NCBI GenBank assembly: GCA_024224995.1
Contig: JAAENB010000026.1
Coordinates: forward strand, 1-7,997
Length of the DNA: 7,997 nucleotides
From: a bacterium
Lineage (GTDB): Bacteria; Spirochaetota; UBA4802; UBA5550
Reading direction: 5' to 3'
Numbering within the stretch: position 1 is the first letter of the stretch; each line of letters starts with the position of its first letter. The translations under genes were made by a program, and so were the position numbers. Under the pieces are notes generated by a model. It did no database searches and was not told the DNA's origin. It worked only from the letters and a program-made list of their open reading frames with translations. Positions 6,053 through 7,997 of the stretch are shown in pieces.

Positions 6053-7342
6053 ATGACCTATTACATCACAAAAAAATTTACAAAAGGAATAAATACTAAA
6101 ATGAAACCATTAAAAAAAAGTATACAACGTATAACAGCTATTTTGCTTATCTTGCTTACCGGGACTATGGCCGGCTATTCGCAGGATAATAGTACTTCCG
6201 GCATAAAGCTGATTGCTGAAGAAGTAAAAAGTAGTGTTGAAGATGTAAACAGCATGGAGATGCAGGAGCTTATGAAAGTGCACCTGAGACAGTTGCGTTT
6301 ACTTGATGCTCAGGACAACTGGGCGGCTCCCGAACTCGATGAGATCGGGGATTATCTACTGCCTGATGATCTTCATCCGGAAGTAGTGGCAGAATTCATT
6401 GACCAAATGGCTGATCTGGCTGAAGCCAATACATACCTTAATAATTTTGTAAACAGAGCTATTAAGGAAAATTTTGATAACCTGTCTTACAAGATAGAGA
6501 CTGAAGGCCGGCAAATGTATCCCAGTGTAATCGCTTATGGCTTTGTTTTAGAACGTTTGACAAAAGCAGAACGCAACGACTGGAGAATTGCTGACAAGTG
6601 TGTGGAAATTTGGCAGGAAAGAAGAGACGAAGCAAATGTTACTGAGAATATGGAAGCTTTTGATTTTGCCAAGCTGGCATCTGTTGAATATCCTGTTAAA
6701 AAGATCATTGAGTTTTACAAGACTGGCGAGGTGAAAGACAACTTTTGCGATGTAATGATGTCAGCCAATGTTCTCGAAGCTACACTGGTTGATATAAAGT
6801 TGAACAACTTTGACAATGCCAGGGCTGGTTTTACTCTTGCTGTTAACCGTCCCGGTGGAACATCTTGTAAAATAGTAGAAGAAGATTGTGGAGCACGGTG
6901 GTCTGAAAACCAGGATGCAGTTCTGGTCACCATGCCATTGAAAGTTCAGTGGATAAATTTATATACAACATGGAATATGTCATTTACCTCTCGTTATGAG
7001 CATTTTCCATTTGTTATTATAAAACTTCTGGTCCCACAGGTGGCAGATTTTCAAAGCAAGCCTGACGAATTCGTTCATAACCGGGCTTTTTCACTATACA
7101 CACATCTGAATTGGGCCCTTTTAGGCCGTGCTGACGGATCTGATTCTATCCAATATAATGTCAAATGGCATGATAAAGACTTTACCAGACTCTGGGGTAA
7201 TGAGAATAAAGCAAGTGCTCAAGACTATAAGGATCAATTGGCCGAAGCAATGAGCAGGGAGATGACCTGGAGAGAAAAGTTACAGGAAATCCCTGAAAAA
7301 TTCAGGAGTTTATTCAGCGACCGATTCACAATCTTTGACTAG
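6053..7342 (+). CDS. Secreted protein of unknown function, paralog 2 of a tandem pair
   Basis: The 429-aa product starts 14 bp after the previous stop, behind a weak purine-rich AGAAGAA (6041-6047), so translation may depend on the upstream gene. Its leader (TKKFTKGINTK, hydrophobic core about 27-40, probable cut after GYSQ at 44) matches that of its neighbour at about half of the positions. An internal Met at residue 17 would also give a normal signal peptide, but the shared upstream residues favour the first ATG. The mature part is acidic and mostly helix-like. The best-matching part to paralog 1 is residues 324-362: KLLVPQV, then EFVHNRA, then LLGRADG; a W...Y..W segment precedes it in both. 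Cys residues lie in other places than in paralog 1, including a CKIVEEDC pair. No known enzyme motif is seen. The gene pair looks like an old duplication whose mature regions diverged strongly. Confidence 0.92.
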   Translation: MTYYITKKFTKGINTKMKPLKKSIQRITAILLILLTGTMAGYSQDNSTSGIKLIAEEVKSSVEDVNSMEMQELMKVHLRQLRLLDAQDNWAAPELDEIGDYLLPDDLHPEVVAEFIDQMADLAEANTYLNNFVNRAIKENFDNLSYKIETEGRQMYPSVIAYGFVLERLTKAERNDWRIADKCVEIWQERRDEANVTENMEAFDFAKLASVEYPVKKIIEFYKTGEVKDNFCDVMMSANVLEATLVDIKLNNFDNARAGFTLAVNRPGGTSCKIVEEDCGARWSENQDAVLVTMPLKVQWINLYTTWNMSFTSRYEHFPFVIIKLLVPQVADFQSKPDEFVHNRAFSLYTHLNWALLGRADGSDSIQYNVKWHDKDFTRLWGNENKASAQDYKDQLAEAMSREMTWREKLQEIPEKFRSLFSDRFTIFD

Positions 7343-7365
7343 TTCAATTCCGGATTTTTAATCCC

Positions 7366-7406
7366 AGCCCTTTAGTCTCAATGGCATTGAGGCTAAAGGG
7401 CTTTTT
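7366..7406 (+). terminator. Strong intrinsic terminator after the paralog pair
   Basis: A 17-bp stem (7366-7382 with 7386-7402, one G-U pair, loop GGC) runs directly into TTTTT (7402-7406), 24 bp after the stop at 7342. This is a textbook rho-independent terminator on the plus strand. It lies between two convergent genes; for the minus-strand gene there is no matching T-run, so it is best read as one-directional. Confidence 0.92.
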
Positions 7407-7451
7407 CAAATATTTCGGCCTGGATTCAAAGTTTGTTGATCAGTATGCTAA

Positions 7452-7997
7452 TTACTGTAAACCGGCAATTTCATCTTCATCCAGGACCCGGTCATAGATC
7501 CGCAGGTCATCGATTAAACCGTCAAAATAAGGCACTGATGGAAAATTATCATTGGTACAACCAATTTTCATCGCCATGCCGGCTTCAGAATAGGTATCAA
7601 TGCTCCAGCTGGCTTTAGTTGCTTTCAACTGGCCATCAACATAGATCTTTACCGTATCTGTAGTACTGCCGCTATTGATCTGTGCAGTAACAGCGACAAG
7701 ATGCCACCCGCCGTCATTAACTACAGCACCTGAATTTAGTGCCCCAACCCAGCCCACATCAAACTGCAGTGTTCCGCTGCGGACAAAGAGACTTTTACCT
7801 CCCTGTGCCCAGTCGCCGGTCAATGGAGCCTTTGCTATAATAGTCCCATCGGAAGCGGTCTTAATATAAGCGGTCCAGGTAAAATCACTGTTAAATGATT
7901 GACCTGAGTTTGTGTAGAGATAATCATCAACACCATTGAATTCAACAGAATAGCTTCCCTCCGCACTGTCTGTAGAAAACACAGGATTATTTCCGGA
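7452..7997 (-). CDS. C-terminal LamG-like (concanavalin A-type) domain of a secreted or surface protein, N-terminus outside window
   Basis: The frame is open on the minus strand from the window edge (7997) to the TAA at 7452-7454, giving 181 visible residues. A GTG at 7982 is only an internal codon: SGNNP lies before it in frame and belongs to the same domain. The domain shows the usual Laminin_G_3 order: a start strand with VEFNGVDDYLY, a strand pair with FTWTAYIKT, GGWHLVAVTAQ, KIYVDGQL, and the closing DGLIDDLRIYDR followed by a short helix DEDEIAGL at the very end. Such domains form beta-sandwiches that bind carbohydrate or matrix polymers and are often the last module of large extracellular proteins. 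The gene is convergent with the secreted paralog pair and is separated from it by the strong terminator. Upstream domains, and so the full role, are not visible. Confidence 0.9.
   Translation of the reverse strand, partial: SGNNPVFSTDSAEGSYSVEFNGVDDYLYTNSGQSFNSDFTWTAYIKTASDGTIIAKAPLTGDWAQGGKSLFVRSGTLQFDVGWVGALNSGAVVNDGGWHLVAVTAQINSGSTTDTVKIYVDGQLKATKASWSIDTYSEAGMAMKIGCTNDNFPSVPYFDGLIDDLRIYDRVLDEDEIAGLQ

Noticed and set aside
6104..6106. Alternative start of paralog 2 at the internal Met near residue 17
   Set aside because: Residues before it are conserved in paralog 1, which has no Met at this place, and the AGGA upstream is too far away (about 12 nt).
7433..7869. Plus-strand ORFs of 61 and 64 codons over the LamG region
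   Set aside because: They are antisense to the clear LamG domain on the minus strand and look like low-complexity shadow sequence.

Overview
The window looks like accessory or lineage-specific chromosome from a diderm (Gram-negative-type) bacterium. The grounds are a lipobox lipoprotein, Sec-type leaders, a 7TMR-DISM hybrid kinase fused to an AraC-type output domain, and a LamG-type surface protein. Kinases of this architecture are common in Spirochaetota and Bacteroidota, so one of these or a neighbouring phylum is my best guess; no rRNA or housekeeping gene is present to settle it. DNA is moderately AT-rich. The 5' edge is visibly richer in G+C and the small lipoprotein gene is the most AT-rich part.

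Layout. (1) 2-214: the 3' end of a small membrane-protein gene, closed by a GC-rich hairpin. (2) 312-1138: two ATGA-overlapping genes, a 152-aa acidic cytoplasmic protein and a 123-aa lipoprotein, with a promoter-like block just upstream. (3) 1139-1377: a non-coding stretch with a short hairpin, a TetR-type imperfect palindrome and a very good sigma70 promoter. (4) 1378-4497: one 1039-aa sensor-regulator (signal peptide, DISMED2-like sensor, seven membrane helices, HisKA, HATPase, receiver, AraC HTH). The start is moved from the longest possible ORF to the ATG behind the promoter and in front of the signal peptide. (5) 4498-4766: an intergenic region with a perfect 18-bp palindrome, a possible promoter and a 58-codon ORF that runs into the next start. 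(6) 4767-7342: two tandem paralogous secreted proteins of unknown function, 14 bp apart, followed by a strong intrinsic terminator. (7) 7452-7997, minus strand: the C-terminal LamG domain of a convergent gene that continues past the window.

How it may work together: the hybrid regulator carries sensing, phosphorelay and DNA binding in one chain. Such regulators usually control adjacent genes, so the simplest model is that an external, possibly carbohydrate-like, ligand read by the sensor switches on the secreted paralog pair. This is inference from gene order. The paralog pair is the part I cannot match to any known family: their export leaders and a C-terminal block ending in Ala-Asp-Gly are conserved, while the rest has diverged widely.
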